The notes: generated from the letters alone by a model not told the origin. A DNA stretch of 37,067 bases from Vibrio penaeicida (GCF_002933855.1 NZ_BFAQ01000060.1:1-37067), one strand, 5' to 3'; counted from the first letter of the stretch, positions 7,798 to 15,694 are shown. Translations and numbers: made by a program.

Positions 7798-9401
7798 TGA
7801 AGATTGCGATTTATGCCATTACTTTGCACGGAGCAAGGCAGGCTCGACGGCTGGCACAAACCTATCCGTTTGCAGACGTGTTCGTCGCACCTGTGGGGAA
7901 AGAAGAATACCCAGATGCCAATATTCTTACCTTACCTTTATCTGGCTTCTTTACCGAAAAATTTGCCGATTACGACCACCATATCTGCTTTTTCGCAGCA
8001 GGGATCGTTAGCCGAATGATAGGCCCCCTTCTTCGGGACAAACGAACCGACCCGGGGGTTATTTGCATTGATGACCACGGGCAGTTTGTGATTCCAATGC
8101 TTTCAGGTCATCGAGGCGGAGCAAATGCCATTGCACTGCATATATCACAAGCGCTTAGTGCCACGCCTGTGATTACTACCGCATCGGATGTCGCTGGCAA
8201 CCTGTCGGTTGATATGTTGGGAGCCCCTTTTGGCTGGACGCTCGCTCCTGAGTGTGAGCCAGCCATCACGGCAACCAGTGCTGCCGTCGTCAACGAGAAA
8301 CGTGTATTGATTGTTCAGCATTCTGGTGAACAAAACTGGTGGCAGCACAAACGCTCTATGCCCCGACACATCATAACGCACCCGGATTTGTCTCATGCAG
8401 ATCTCACGAAAGTGGATCCTACTGAATGGGATGGACTGGTGCTTATTTCAGATGAGGAGACCCCAAAGGGCCATGCGTTGTGGCAAAGCAAAACCGTACT
8501 GTGGCGACCTAAGTCATTAGTCCTTGGTATTGGATGCGATCGCAATATCCCGCTGCAGGTACTTCAGACGGGCATTCATCAATTTCTTGAAGAGCATAAC
8601 CTGTCTAAATACAGCATTTCTGCACTGGCAAGTATCGCATTAAAAGCCAACGAACAAGGTATTTTGGCGCTCTCTGAACAGGAGCAGATTCCATTTCATA
8701 CTTATTCTGCCAGTGAGTTAGATGGAGTGGCAGGGATTGAGAACCCTTCGGATTACGTAAAGAAAATTACGGGCGTTTCATCAGTGGCAGAAGCGTCTGC
8801 TCTCAAACATTCTGCCCGTACTCAACTCCTCGTCCCTAAATGGAAGTTCAAGCAGGATGGCTTCAACATGACTCTTGCTTGCTGTCGCATCACTTATGAC
8901 GAACCTCTTGCCAAAAAGAAGTGGAAAAACTGGCTCGACAAAGACGTCAAAATCAATCTGCATGGCAACGAAGTGGTTGATGGATTTCAGTGCAAACCCA
9001 AGCACGTCGATCTCAACCGCCCCATGCTTTATCACCGCCACCACATTCTGCTCTGCGAGGGAGGACGCTGCGCAAAAGAAGGCAGTAAGAACCTCGCTCA
9101 TGACCTCAGGCAAGTGCTCAAATCACTTGGTTTTGCCAGTGGAGAGCAGCGAATCAAAATCAGCCGTACACACTGCGCAGGCACCTGCCGAAACCGTGCG
9201 GCGATGGTGATCTACGAACGCCTTCAACCCAATGAAACGCCCATCAACAACGGCATATGGGTGAAAGGGATTGATCAGTTCACCGAGCAGGCCTGGAAAG
9301 AACTTTTCACACATCTGGTCGAGCGTAAGCCACTCAAACAATGGCTCGCTCCGCAATACATCGCACCTATCGAAAGTGCCGATGACCAAAACAAGCTATA
9401 A
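7797..9401 (+). CDS. cbiG: Cobalt-precorrin-5A hydrolase CbiG fused to a thioredoxin-like 2Fe-2S ferredoxin domain
   Basis: CbiG opens the delta-lactone of cobalt-precorrin-5A and releases acetaldehyde. The 534-residue protein is far longer than Salmonella CbiG (about 350). Residues 1-130 are the CbiG N domain (FVAPVGKEEYP, FFAAGIVSRMIGPLLRDKRTDPGV, LSGHRGGANAIA); about 240-365 are the CbiG C domain (GIGCDRNIP from 244, SALASIALKANEQG). The remaining 150 or so residues hold C420-EGGR-C425 and C460-AGT-C464, spacing typical of thioredoxin-fold 2Fe-2S ferredoxins. So the C-terminus probably carries an iron-sulphur cluster. What it donates electrons to is unknown; a link to a reductive step such as cobalt reduction or the missing CbiJ step is only a guess. 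Confidence 0.92.
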   Translation: MKIAIYAITLHGARQARRLAQTYPFADVFVAPVGKEEYPDANILTLPLSGFFTEKFADYDHHICFFAAGIVSRMIGPLLRDKRTDPGVICIDDHGQFVIPMLSGHRGGANAIALHISQALSATPVITTASDVAGNLSVDMLGAPFGWTLAPECEPAITATSAAVVNEKRVLIVQHSGEQNWWQHKRSMPRHIITHPDLSHADLTKVDPTEWDGLVLISDEETPKGHALWQSKTVLWRPKSLVLGIGCDRNIPLQVLQTGIHQFLEEHNLSKYSISALASIALKANEQGILALSEQEQIPFHTYSASELDGVAGIENPSDYVKKITGVSSVAEASALKHSARTQLLVPKWKFKQDGFNMTLACCRITYDEPLAKKKWKNWLDKDVKINLHGNEVVDGFQCKPKHVDLNRPMLYHRHHILLCEGGRCAKEGSKNLAHDLRQVLKSLGFASGEQRIKISRTHCAGTCRNRAAMVIYERLQPNETPINNGIWVKGIDQFTEQAWKELFTHLVERKPLKQWLAPQYIAPIESADDQNKL

Positions 9402-9433
9402 GACCAATACAAACAATAAGACCAACACAAAAA
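9398..9433 (+). repeat. Two tandem 18-base units between cbiG and cbiK
   Basis: ATAAGACCAATACAAACA (9398-9415) is followed directly by ATAAGACCAACACAAAAA (9416-9433), 16 of 18 identical. The first unit contains the cbiG stop codon. It probably arose by slippage and stretches the gap before cbiK to 48 bases. Confidence 0.7.
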
Positions 9434-9449
9434 TAAGGATAGTTAACCC

Positions 9450-10292
9450 ATGAAACGACTTCGTCATTACAATCAAGGCACCGCCATTGTTCTTAGCTGC
9501 TTTGGCAGTGTGATTGAACAGCAGCGGTATGAAGACTTGGCTGAGCGTGTTCGCGAGACCTACCCCGACATTCATGTTCGTGTTGCCACCAGCTCGAAAA
9601 TGGTGATCAAAAAGCTGGCGCGTAAAGACAATCAATGTTTTAGCCTTCCGCAAGTTCTGGCTGATCTCGATACGCAGGGTTATGAGCGAATTCTAGTGGT
9701 TTCTGTCTATCTGTTCCCGACCGATGAACATCGATACCTGACATCCATTGTCGACGGATTCAAGCAATTCTCCTTAGCTCGTATCGAGCAGACACCAGCC
9801 ATCATGCACCACAGCCAGCTCGCCACCCGACTGATTTCTGCCCTGCACGAACGTTTCATGCCCAGAGAGCATTTTAATGTGTTCATTCATCACGGTGCCC
9901 CAATGCTCGACAACTCGGGGCATCAGGCGATTCACTACAGCGCTGACTTTCTGAGTAGCCTGTCTGAACGCAACTTCGCCTGTTCACTCGAAGGGGCGTG
10001 GCCTTTCCAATTGCTGAAAGATGAAATGCTCCGACGCATAAAAACGCTCCATACCGGCGGTGGCAAGCCAGTACTGAACTTAGTTCCGTTACTTTTGGTT
10101 TCAGGTAACCACTTTATTAATGATCTCAACGAGATCAAAAAAGCTTTGTCTCAGGATGCCGAAGTTAAAATTGCCGAACCTGTTCAAGGTGACAAATTCT
10201 GTATGCTGGACATGCCTGAGCTTCTGGACGTTCTCGACAGGCAAATTAAAGAAGGATTGATTCGTCTGAACGCTCCCGAAGGAGTGCTCTAG
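9450..10292 (+). CDS. cbiK: Sirohydrochlorin cobaltochelatase CbiK
   Basis: Inserts Co2+ into sirohydrochlorin/precorrin-2, the first committed step of the cobalt-early route. The 280-residue protein has the chelatase two-domain pattern of Salmonella CbiK (264 residues). Candidate metal and catalytic residues are His148 in FIHHGAP (equivalent to the GHGASH histidine), Glu181 in CSLEGAWP, and His221 in VSGNHFINDL (equivalent to VAGDHAIND). No signal peptide is seen, so it is cytoplasmic, unlike some periplasmic haem-binding CbiK relatives. The ATG follows AAGGA at a 10-base spacing. Its presence shows that this is the cobalt-early type of pathway, in agreement with cbiD and cbiG. Confidence 0.93.
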   Translation: MKRLRHYNQGTAIVLSCFGSVIEQQRYEDLAERVRETYPDIHVRVATSSKMVIKKLARKDNQCFSLPQVLADLDTQGYERILVVSVYLFPTDEHRYLTSIVDGFKQFSLARIEQTPAIMHHSQLATRLISALHERFMPREHFNVFIHHGAPMLDNSGHQAIHYSADFLSSLSERNFACSLEGAWPFQLLKDEMLRRIKTLHTGGGKPVLNLVPLLLVSGNHFINDLNEIKKALSQDAEVKIAEPVQGDKFCMLDMPELLDVLDRQIKEGLIRLNAPEGVL

Positions 10293-10294
10293 CC

Positions 10295-11113
10295 ATGGCA
10301 AAATTAACCTTGGTTGGTCTTGGACCGGGCTCTATTGATCTTGTTACACCAGCTGCGCAGCACGCTATTAAAACCGCTGATGTGGTCGCAGGGTACAAGG
10401 CGTATGTTGAGCTTATCGACGCACTGATTGTAGAGCAGGAAGTCATCCAAAGTGGGATGACACGCGAGTGGGATCGGGCGCAGGCGGCGGTGGAAGAAGC
10501 CGCCAAAGGCAAGCAAGTGGTTCTGGTGTGCTCAGGAGATTCGGGCATGTACGCCATGGCGCCACTGGTGCTGGAGCTGCTTGAGCAAAACCCTCAATTA
10601 AATCAGCAAATTGAGTTAGATATTATCCCCGGAATTACCGCAGCCAACGCATGTGCATCATTGGTTGGTGCTCCGCTCGGTCACGACAGTTGCACCATCT
10701 CTTTGTCGGATCTGCTCACCCCTTGGGATGTGATCACCAAGCGCATTGAAGCCGCTGCTATCGCTGATTTTGCCATCACGTTTTATAACCCGAGATCCAA
10801 AAAGCGAACCCAACATATCGAAACTGCTCGTGAGATCTTGCTGAAACATAAAGATCCAAGTACACCCGTTGCCGTCGTCAATGCCGCCTACCGCGAAGAT
10901 CAGCAAGTCACACTGACTACTCTGGCTGAATTTACTCAGGTGGAATTTGGTATGAATGCGGCAGTAGTAGTTGGCAATAGTAACAGCTATCGCTTTGGTG
11001 ACTGGATCATCACCCCCAGAGGCTACACCAATAAATATCAGCTTAAAGACGGGTCGGTACTCGACGGGCAGAAACGTGGACACTCACTGAAAATCAAAGA
11101 TGAGGTGAACTGA
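10295..11113 (+). CDS. cbiH: Cobalt-precorrin-3 C17-methyltransferase CbiH
   Basis: Methylates C17 and drives ring contraction. The 272-residue protein has the tetrapyrrole methylase motifs LTLVGLGPGSIDLVTP at the start, VVLVCSGDSGMYAMAPL and IIPGITAANACASLVGAPLG, followed by CTISLSDLLTPWDVI and FYNPRSKKRTQ, which are characteristic of CobJ/CbiH. The start codon lies two bases after the cbiK stop, with GGAG upstream inside cbiK. No extra ferredoxin-like domain of the CbiH60 kind is present. Confidence 0.96.
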   Translation: MAKLTLVGLGPGSIDLVTPAAQHAIKTADVVAGYKAYVELIDALIVEQEVIQSGMTREWDRAQAAVEEAAKGKQVVLVCSGDSGMYAMAPLVLELLEQNPQLNQQIELDIIPGITAANACASLVGAPLGHDSCTISLSDLLTPWDVITKRIEAAAIADFAITFYNPRSKKRTQHIETAREILLKHKDPSTPVAVVNAAYREDQQVTLTTLAEFTQVEFGMNAAVVVGNSNSYRFGDWIITPRGYTNKYQLKDGSVLDGQKRGHSLKIKDEVN

Positions 11114-11114
11114 C

Positions 11115-11891
11115 ATGACGGTTTATTTTATTGGTGCTGGTCCGGGCGATCCAGATTTGATCACCGTGAAAGGAGCAAGGCTTGTCGAAGAGTGCCCCGT
11201 TGTGGTTTACGCAGGTAGCCTGGTGCCCAGAGCGGTCATTGATCGCGCTCGACCTGATGCGCAGGTTTACAACTCTGCGGACATGGATCTGGATGATCTG
11301 ACTCGTGTTTACCAGATCGCTCACAAAAAAGGGGAACATGTTGCCCGAGTTCAAACTGGTGATCTTTCTATCTACTCATCGTTGGCTGAACAAACTCGCC
11401 GCTTAAATGAGCTAGGAATCGACTGGAAGGTCGTACCTGGGGTGAGTTCATTTCAGGCCAGCGCCGCTGCACTCGGGCAAGAGCTGACGCTTCCGGAAAA
11501 GTGTCAGACCATAATCCTCAGCCGAGCATCAGGTCGCACACCTGTTCCAGAGAAAGAGAACTTGCGCTCACTGGCGTCTCATGAGGCAACGTTATGTTTA
11601 TTTCTCAGCGCCACACTCATTCGCAAAGTCGTGAGAGAACTGTCCGATGTCTACCCACCTGACTGGCCCGTCGCAGTGGTCGAGAAAGCCAGCCATCCTG
11701 AGCAACGCATTTTCCGTGGTACATTAAGCACCATTGCTCAAATCATGCATGATGAGGGGATTCGCTCAACCGCAATGATTATTGTCAGCAAAGTGCTGGG
11801 CGACAACAGTTTTGTCGATTCAAAACTTTATGACCCCACGTTCTCACACGCCTGTCGACAGGCGCGCATCGTCACGAATGAATCTGAGTAA
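11115..11891 (+). CDS. cbiF: Cobalt-precorrin-4 C11-methyltransferase CbiF
   Basis: Adds the C11 methyl group with SAM. The 258-residue protein matches the family length and shows VYFIGAGPGDPDLITVKGARLV-type N-terminus, VARVQTGDLSIYSSLAEQ and VVPGVSSFQASAAALGQELTLP, then SRASGRTPVP, typical of CobM/CbiF. ATG begins one base after the cbiH stop, with a GAGGTGAA ribosome-binding site inside cbiH. Followed after 27 bases by cbiA. Confidence 0.96.
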   Translation: MTVYFIGAGPGDPDLITVKGARLVEECPVVVYAGSLVPRAVIDRARPDAQVYNSADMDLDDLTRVYQIAHKKGEHVARVQTGDLSIYSSLAEQTRRLNELGIDWKVVPGVSSFQASAAALGQELTLPEKCQTIILSRASGRTPVPEKENLRSLASHEATLCLFLSATLIRKVVRELSDVYPPDWPVAVVEKASHPEQRIFRGTLSTIAQIMHDEGIRSTAMIIVSKVLGDNSFVDSKLYDPTFSHACRQARIVTNESE

Positions 11892-11918
11892 TTGGTAGCT
11901 GAAGATAAGGAAAAACAA

Positions 11919-13223
11919 ATGGAAACCGCTTATTGCTCCGCTCTGGTTGTCGGGGCACCGTCATCTGGAAGTGGAAAAACCACTGTTGTTGCTGCGCTGG
12001 CGCGAGCACTGACACAACAGGGAAAAAAAGTTCGCGTCTTTAAAACGGGTCCGGACTTTATCGATCCTCAGTTTCTGTCTATCGCTTCAGGGGCTCCGGT
12101 CTATCAACTGGACTTATGGATGTGCGGAGAAGAAGAGTGTCAGCGTTTGCTCTACAAAGCGGCACAGGAAGCGGATGTTATTCTTATCGAAGGCGTAATG
12201 GGTATGTTTGATGGCAAGTGCTCAAGTGCTGATATTGCCGCCAAATTTCAGTTACCCATGCTAGCGGTGGTGGATGCTGGCGCAATGGCACAAACCTTTG
12301 GTGCTTTGGTGCATGGTTTGTCGACTTACCGGGATGATGTTGATGTCTTTGGGGTAGTAGCGAATCGTGTGGGATCAAAAAGGCATTCTGAAATGCTGAA
12401 AGAAAGCCTGAAACCAGAAACCGCTTTTTGCGGTTGGTTACCCAAAGATATGGATCTTTCACTACCCGAGCGTCACCTCGGACTGGTGCAGGCACAAGAA
12501 TTGGATGACGTAGAGCAACGGCTGAATCGCGCTGCCCAATTGATTAACGAGTTTGGTGACATTCCCTTACCCCCTCCCCAATCATTTCATCTACCTGTCC
12601 AATCCAAACCAGAAATCACAGGCACACTAGAAAGCCAAACAATTGCTATCGCCAACGACGCCAGCTTTGCTTTTCTGTATCAGGCGAACATTGACCTGCT
12701 GGAATCATTAGGCGCAACGCTGAAATACTTTTCGCCCCTTGCGCAGGACGAGCTACCCCAATGTGATGCGCTATACCTACCAGGTGGCTACCCAGAACTA
12801 TATATGGAGAAACTGGCGAGCAACGAGTCTCTGAATCAACAGATCCTTGAGCACATCAGGCAGGGAAAGCCTTGTCTTGCCGAGTGTGGTGGCATGCTTT
12901 ATCTCAACAAAACACTGACAAATAAGAGCGATCAGACGAAAAATTTAGTGGGCGCTTTGAATGCCAACGCTTATATGCAAAATAAACTGGCTGCTCTAGG
13001 CATTTTGGAAGCCAGTATCCATGGTCAACCATTACGCGGACACACTTTTCACTATTCAAAAACCGTTAGCGAAGAAAAAGTACTGACCGAACCACTCTCT
13101 CAATACGGAACCCCAACCGATCCTGTATGGGTAAAACACGCCACAGTTGCTTCATATGTACACTGGTATTTTCCTTATAATCCTGATCTTATTGTAAAAA
13201 TCTTTCGAGGCACTTTATTCTGA
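11919..13223 (+). CDS. cbiA: Cobyrinate a,c-diamide synthase CbiA
   Basis: ATP- and glutamine-dependent amidation of the a and c side chains of cobyrinate. The start is placed at ATG 11919 because TAAGGA lies 8 bases upstream; a TTG-initiated form nine codons longer is possible but less likely. The 434-residue product has a P-loop ATPase domain (GAPSSGSGKTT at about residues 11-21, FKTGPDFIDPQFL) and a class I glutamine amidotransferase-like domain with the nucleophile Cys323 in LAECGGMLYL and His415 in YVHWYF. Length is close to Salmonella CbiA (459). Last corrin gene of the operon; no convincing intrinsic terminator follows. Confidence 0.95.
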   Translation: METAYCSALVVGAPSSGSGKTTVVAALARALTQQGKKVRVFKTGPDFIDPQFLSIASGAPVYQLDLWMCGEEECQRLLYKAAQEADVILIEGVMGMFDGKCSSADIAAKFQLPMLAVVDAGAMAQTFGALVHGLSTYRDDVDVFGVVANRVGSKRHSEMLKESLKPETAFCGWLPKDMDLSLPERHLGLVQAQELDDVEQRLNRAAQLINEFGDIPLPPPQSFHLPVQSKPEITGTLESQTIAIANDASFAFLYQANIDLLESLGATLKYFSPLAQDELPQCDALYLPGGYPELYMEKLASNESLNQQILEHIRQGKPCLAECGGMLYLNKTLTNKSDQTKNLVGALNANAYMQNKLAALGILEASIHGQPLRGHTFHYSKTVSEEKVLTEPLSQYGTPTDPVWVKHATVASYVHWYFPYNPDLIVKIFRGTLF

Positions 13224-13307
13224 AGTCAACCCATCTCTCTTGCGATCAATAACAAATCCCAGAATTGAGCCGAAAGAAGTTTGATATTTATCTGCGGATA
13301 GTTAATA

Positions 13308-13324
13308 GTTAACATAATGTTAAC
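13308..13324. promoter_or_regulatory. Palindromic operator candidate 1
   Basis: GTTAACATAATGTTAAC is a perfect 8-base inverted repeat around one base. The length and form are those of a dimeric regulator site. No regulator gene adjoins it. It lies 234 bases upstream of the DUF2189 gene. Confidence 0.5.
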
Positions 13325-13326
13325 AA

Positions 13327-13343
13327 CCTTTCTTAAAGAAAGG
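13327..13343. promoter_or_regulatory. Palindromic operator candidate 2
   Basis: CCTTTCTTAAAGAAAGG is a second perfect 8-base inverted repeat around one base, starting two bases after the first palindrome. It has a different sequence from the first, so the pair may serve two regulators. It could alternatively be a small hairpin. Confidence 0.5.
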
Positions 13344-13557
13344 ATATTGTTAGCGTTGTAACGTCGATGTGCCGCATACAAAATTGATTGCCTGCGAGAC
13401 ATCGAGTACCTATGAATGAAGGGTGTGTGCCCCCGGTTGAGAAAGTTGAACCACTAAAGGTCGGCACGCCTTGGGGAAATTCAAACTCGGTTTTGTGAGT
13501 AAACTCCACTCCCGTTGAGTACTCCGGAGTTCAAACAGAATCGGTCATGGAGGGTCT

Positions 13558-14355
13558 ATGCCTCGTACACTCAGTCCAAATGACGCATCTGATAAAAAAG
13601 AACACGTCATTCCAGATTCAGAATACGCCAAAACCATACCTTGTAACAAAGTCGGCATCACTGAGCCTTTTCAATGGCTTGCAATGGCCGTTCACGACCT
13701 AATGAGAACACCACTTATCAGCGCATTTTACGGTTTATGCTTTACCGCCGCTGCGATAGGAGTGGTTGGTTTAGTCTACTGGCAAGGCACTCATCTTGTT
13801 GTATTGCCAAGCCTTATCGTTTATATGCTCATCGGTCCTTTCCTCGCTCTTGGACTATATGATGCTGCTTGGGAGCTCGAGAAAGGTCATAAACCCCGGT
13901 TAATGCATTCAATACATGCTATTGGGAGAAACTCCGTCTCTCAGTGGGGGTTTGCCCTCATGCTCAGTATTGCCATGATTTTCTGGATGCGGATCGCAGC
14001 ATTATTGCACGCTTTATACCCTTCTGTTGAAGGGGCACCTATTTCTGAGTTCTTACCGTTTCTTGTTATCGGATCTTTAATAGGGGTTGTACTTTCTACT
14101 ATTATTTTCTGTATATCCGTCTTCTCTATTCCGATGATGATGGAACGCAGAGTCGATATTATGACTGCCATATTTACAAGCTTTAACGCGGTTAAATCAA
14201 ACATCCCAGCGATGATTGTCTGGGCTGCTATTATTTGTGGTGGTTTGATTATAGGCTTTGCCACATTCGGACTTGGAATGATGGTCGTAATGCCAATATT
14301 GGGTTATGGAACATGGCACGGCTATGAAGCGACGATTCAACGCCGGCATCATTAA
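13558..14355 (+). CDS. DUF2189 family integral membrane protein
   Basis: A 265-residue inner membrane protein of unknown function. After a hydrophilic N-terminus of about 50 residues there are several hydrophobic segments, roughly at 58-85, 88-105, 128-150, 170-195 and 215-250, with the family-like stretch SLIVYMLIGPFLALGLYDAAWELEKG, recognisable as DUF2189. The start at 13558 has a good GGAGGG ribosome-binding site. The gene is separated from cbiA by a long leader and ends in a terminator hairpin, so it is probably its own transcription unit. Some relatives, as I recall, lie near cytochrome oxidase genes; no such genes are here. Confidence 0.85.
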   Translation: MPRTLSPNDASDKKEHVIPDSEYAKTIPCNKVGITEPFQWLAMAVHDLMRTPLISAFYGLCFTAAAIGVVGLVYWQGTHLVVLPSLIVYMLIGPFLALGLYDAAWELEKGHKPRLMHSIHAIGRNSVSQWGFALMLSIAMIFWMRIAALLHALYPSVEGAPISEFLPFLVIGSLIGVVLSTIIFCISVFSIPMMMERRVDIMTAIFTSFNAVKSNIPAMIVWAAIICGGLIIGFATFGLGMMVVMPILGYGTWHGYEATIQRRHH

Positions 14356-14376
14356 CAAATAAGCAGATTTAAGTAC

Positions 14377-14408
14377 AATAACAGCCTCAATCTAGAGGCT
14401 GTTATTTT
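14377..14408 (+). terminator. Terminator hairpin between DUF2189 gene and sprT
   Basis: AATAACAGCCTC (14377-14388) pairs with GAGGCTGTTATT (14395-14406) around a six-base loop, followed by T-rich sequence that runs straight into the sprT ATG at 14409. The GAGG of the 3' arm is the only Shine-Dalgarno-like sequence for sprT. Confidence 0.75.
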
Positions 14409-14909
14409 ATGCAAGATCCCACAACACACTACTTGATCGAACAAATCATCAAACAGTGCATCAGAAAAGCAGAACGTGTATTTCACAAACCCTTTGTGCA
14501 GCCTACCTGGAACTTTAATGTCAGGGGTAAAGCCGCTGGAAAAGCGTATCTTCAACAATGGGAAATTCGCCTTAACCTCGCTTTATTTAAAGAGAATAAG
14601 ATAGCCTTTCTACAAGAAGTTATCCCGCACGAAGTCGCACATCTGATTACCTACCAATGCTTTGGTCGAGTCAAACCCCACGGTAAAGAATGGCAATATG
14701 TCATGGAATCTGTATTAGGTATCCCAGCAAAAACAACACATAGCTTTGACGTTACAGGGGTTCAAGGGAAAACGTTCGAATACCAATGTGGTTGCCAAGT
14801 CCATCCCTTATCTATCCGTCGACACAATAAGGTTCTGAGAGGAGAAACCAGTTATCGCTGTAAAGCCTGTCAGCACGACCTCAAATTTACAGGCACTCAA
14901 TTGTCTTAA
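14409..14909 (+). CDS. sprT: SprT family zinc metalloprotein
   Basis: SprT-like protein, a predicted zincin resembling the SPRTN/wss1 DNA-protein crosslink protease fold; the bacterial role is not settled. The 166-residue product is the same length as E. coli SprT (165). It has HEVAH at residues 74-78 with a downstream His in RVKPHGKEW, and a C-terminal zinc ribbon with CGC ... CKAC. The start is at 14409, directly behind a terminator hairpin whose 3' arm provides GAGG at 10-base spacing, so initiation may be weak or controlled by folding. In vibrios this gene normally sits near metK and endA. Confidence 0.94.
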   Translation: MQDPTTHYLIEQIIKQCIRKAERVFHKPFVQPTWNFNVRGKAAGKAYLQQWEIRLNLALFKENKIAFLQEVIPHEVAHLITYQCFGRVKPHGKEWQYVMESVLGIPAKTTHSFDVTGVQGKTFEYQCGCQVHPLSIRRHNKVLRGETSYRCKACQHDLKFTGTQLS

Positions 14910-14995
14910 GTTTGTTAATTTCTTTTATATCTATAGATAAAAATATCACGTAGTTGCTAGACTCAGGTTATTAATAATCCTAATTATCAATAACT

Positions 14996-15691
14996 ATGCG
15001 TCTACTATATTCTTTTCTTGCATTGGTTCTCTTCAGTGCCACCACCATTGCTGCCCCACCCTCATCATTTTCAAAAGCCAAAAGAGAAGCCGTTAAAATT
15101 TACGCTGATCATCCAATTAGCTTTTACTGCGGATGCGATATTCAATGGAAGGGGAAAAAAGGCGTACCTGATCTAAAAGGGTGCGGTTATGAAGTACGGA
15201 AACAACTAAAACGCGCTTCTCGAATTGAATGGGAGCACGTAGTACCTGCGTGGCAATTTGGTCATCAGCGACAATGCTGGCAAACTGGCGGAAGAAAGAA
15301 CTGCACCAAAAAAGACAAAGTTTTTCGCTCAATGGAGGCTGACCTTCACAATTTGACTCCCACCATTGGCGAAGTTAATGGCGATCGTTCCAATTACAAC
15401 TTCAGCCAATGGAATGGCGTCGATGGCGCGACTTATGGTCAATGCGAAGTACAGGTCAATTTCAAACAAAGAAAGGTTATGCCACCAGATAGAGCCAAAG
15501 GATCTATCGCACGTACATACCTTTACATGAGTAAAGAATATGGATTTCGCCTTTCTAAGCAACAAACCAATTTAATGAAAGTGTGGAACACGCAATTCCC
15601 TGTCGATGAATGGGAATGCACGCGTGATGAGCGCATATATAAGATACAAGGCAACCACAATCCTTTTGTTTACGAGAATTGTAAGAGCTGA
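14996..15691 (+). CDS. endA: Endonuclease I, periplasmic
   Basis: Non-specific secreted/periplasmic DNase of the EndA/NucM/Vvn family. The 231-residue precursor begins MRLLYSFLALVLFSATTIAA, a clear signal peptide with likely cleavage after residue 20. The beta-beta-alpha-metal core is visible: RIEWEHVVPAW contains the catalytic histidine and EADLHNLTPTIGEVNGDRSN the metal-binding Asn region. Several cysteines (CGC, CGY, CWQ, CTK, CEV, CTRD, CKS) fit the disulphides known in Vvn. No obvious Shine-Dalgarno before the ATG. A strong terminator follows immediately. Confidence 0.97.
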   Translation: MRLLYSFLALVLFSATTIAAPPSSFSKAKREAVKIYADHPISFYCGCDIQWKGKKGVPDLKGCGYEVRKQLKRASRIEWEHVVPAWQFGHQRQCWQTGGRKNCTKKDKVFRSMEADLHNLTPTIGEVNGDRSNYNFSQWNGVDGATYGQCEVQVNFKQRKVMPPDRAKGSIARTYLYMSKEYGFRLSKQQTNLMKVWNTQFPVDEWECTRDERIYKIQGNHNPFVYENCKS

Positions 15692-15694
15692 GTA

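Larger units (their letters stand above)
13224..13557. other. cbiA to DUF2189-gene intergenic region and leader
   Basis: A 334-base gap. It contains two adjacent palindromes (13308-13343), then about 214 bases with several possible stems (TCGATGT 13364-13370 with ACATCGA 13399-13405; GTGTGCC near 13435 with GGCACGC near 13463), and a 28-codon open frame from ATG 13412 to TGA 13498 without a good ribosome-binding site. I recognise no known riboswitch family here. Confidence 0.5.

Noticed and set aside
3545..14355. The cbi/DUF2189 block as a mobile genetic element
   Set aside because: No integrase, transposase, terminal repeats or target duplication are visible at its ends; transfer is possible but only inferred from gene order.
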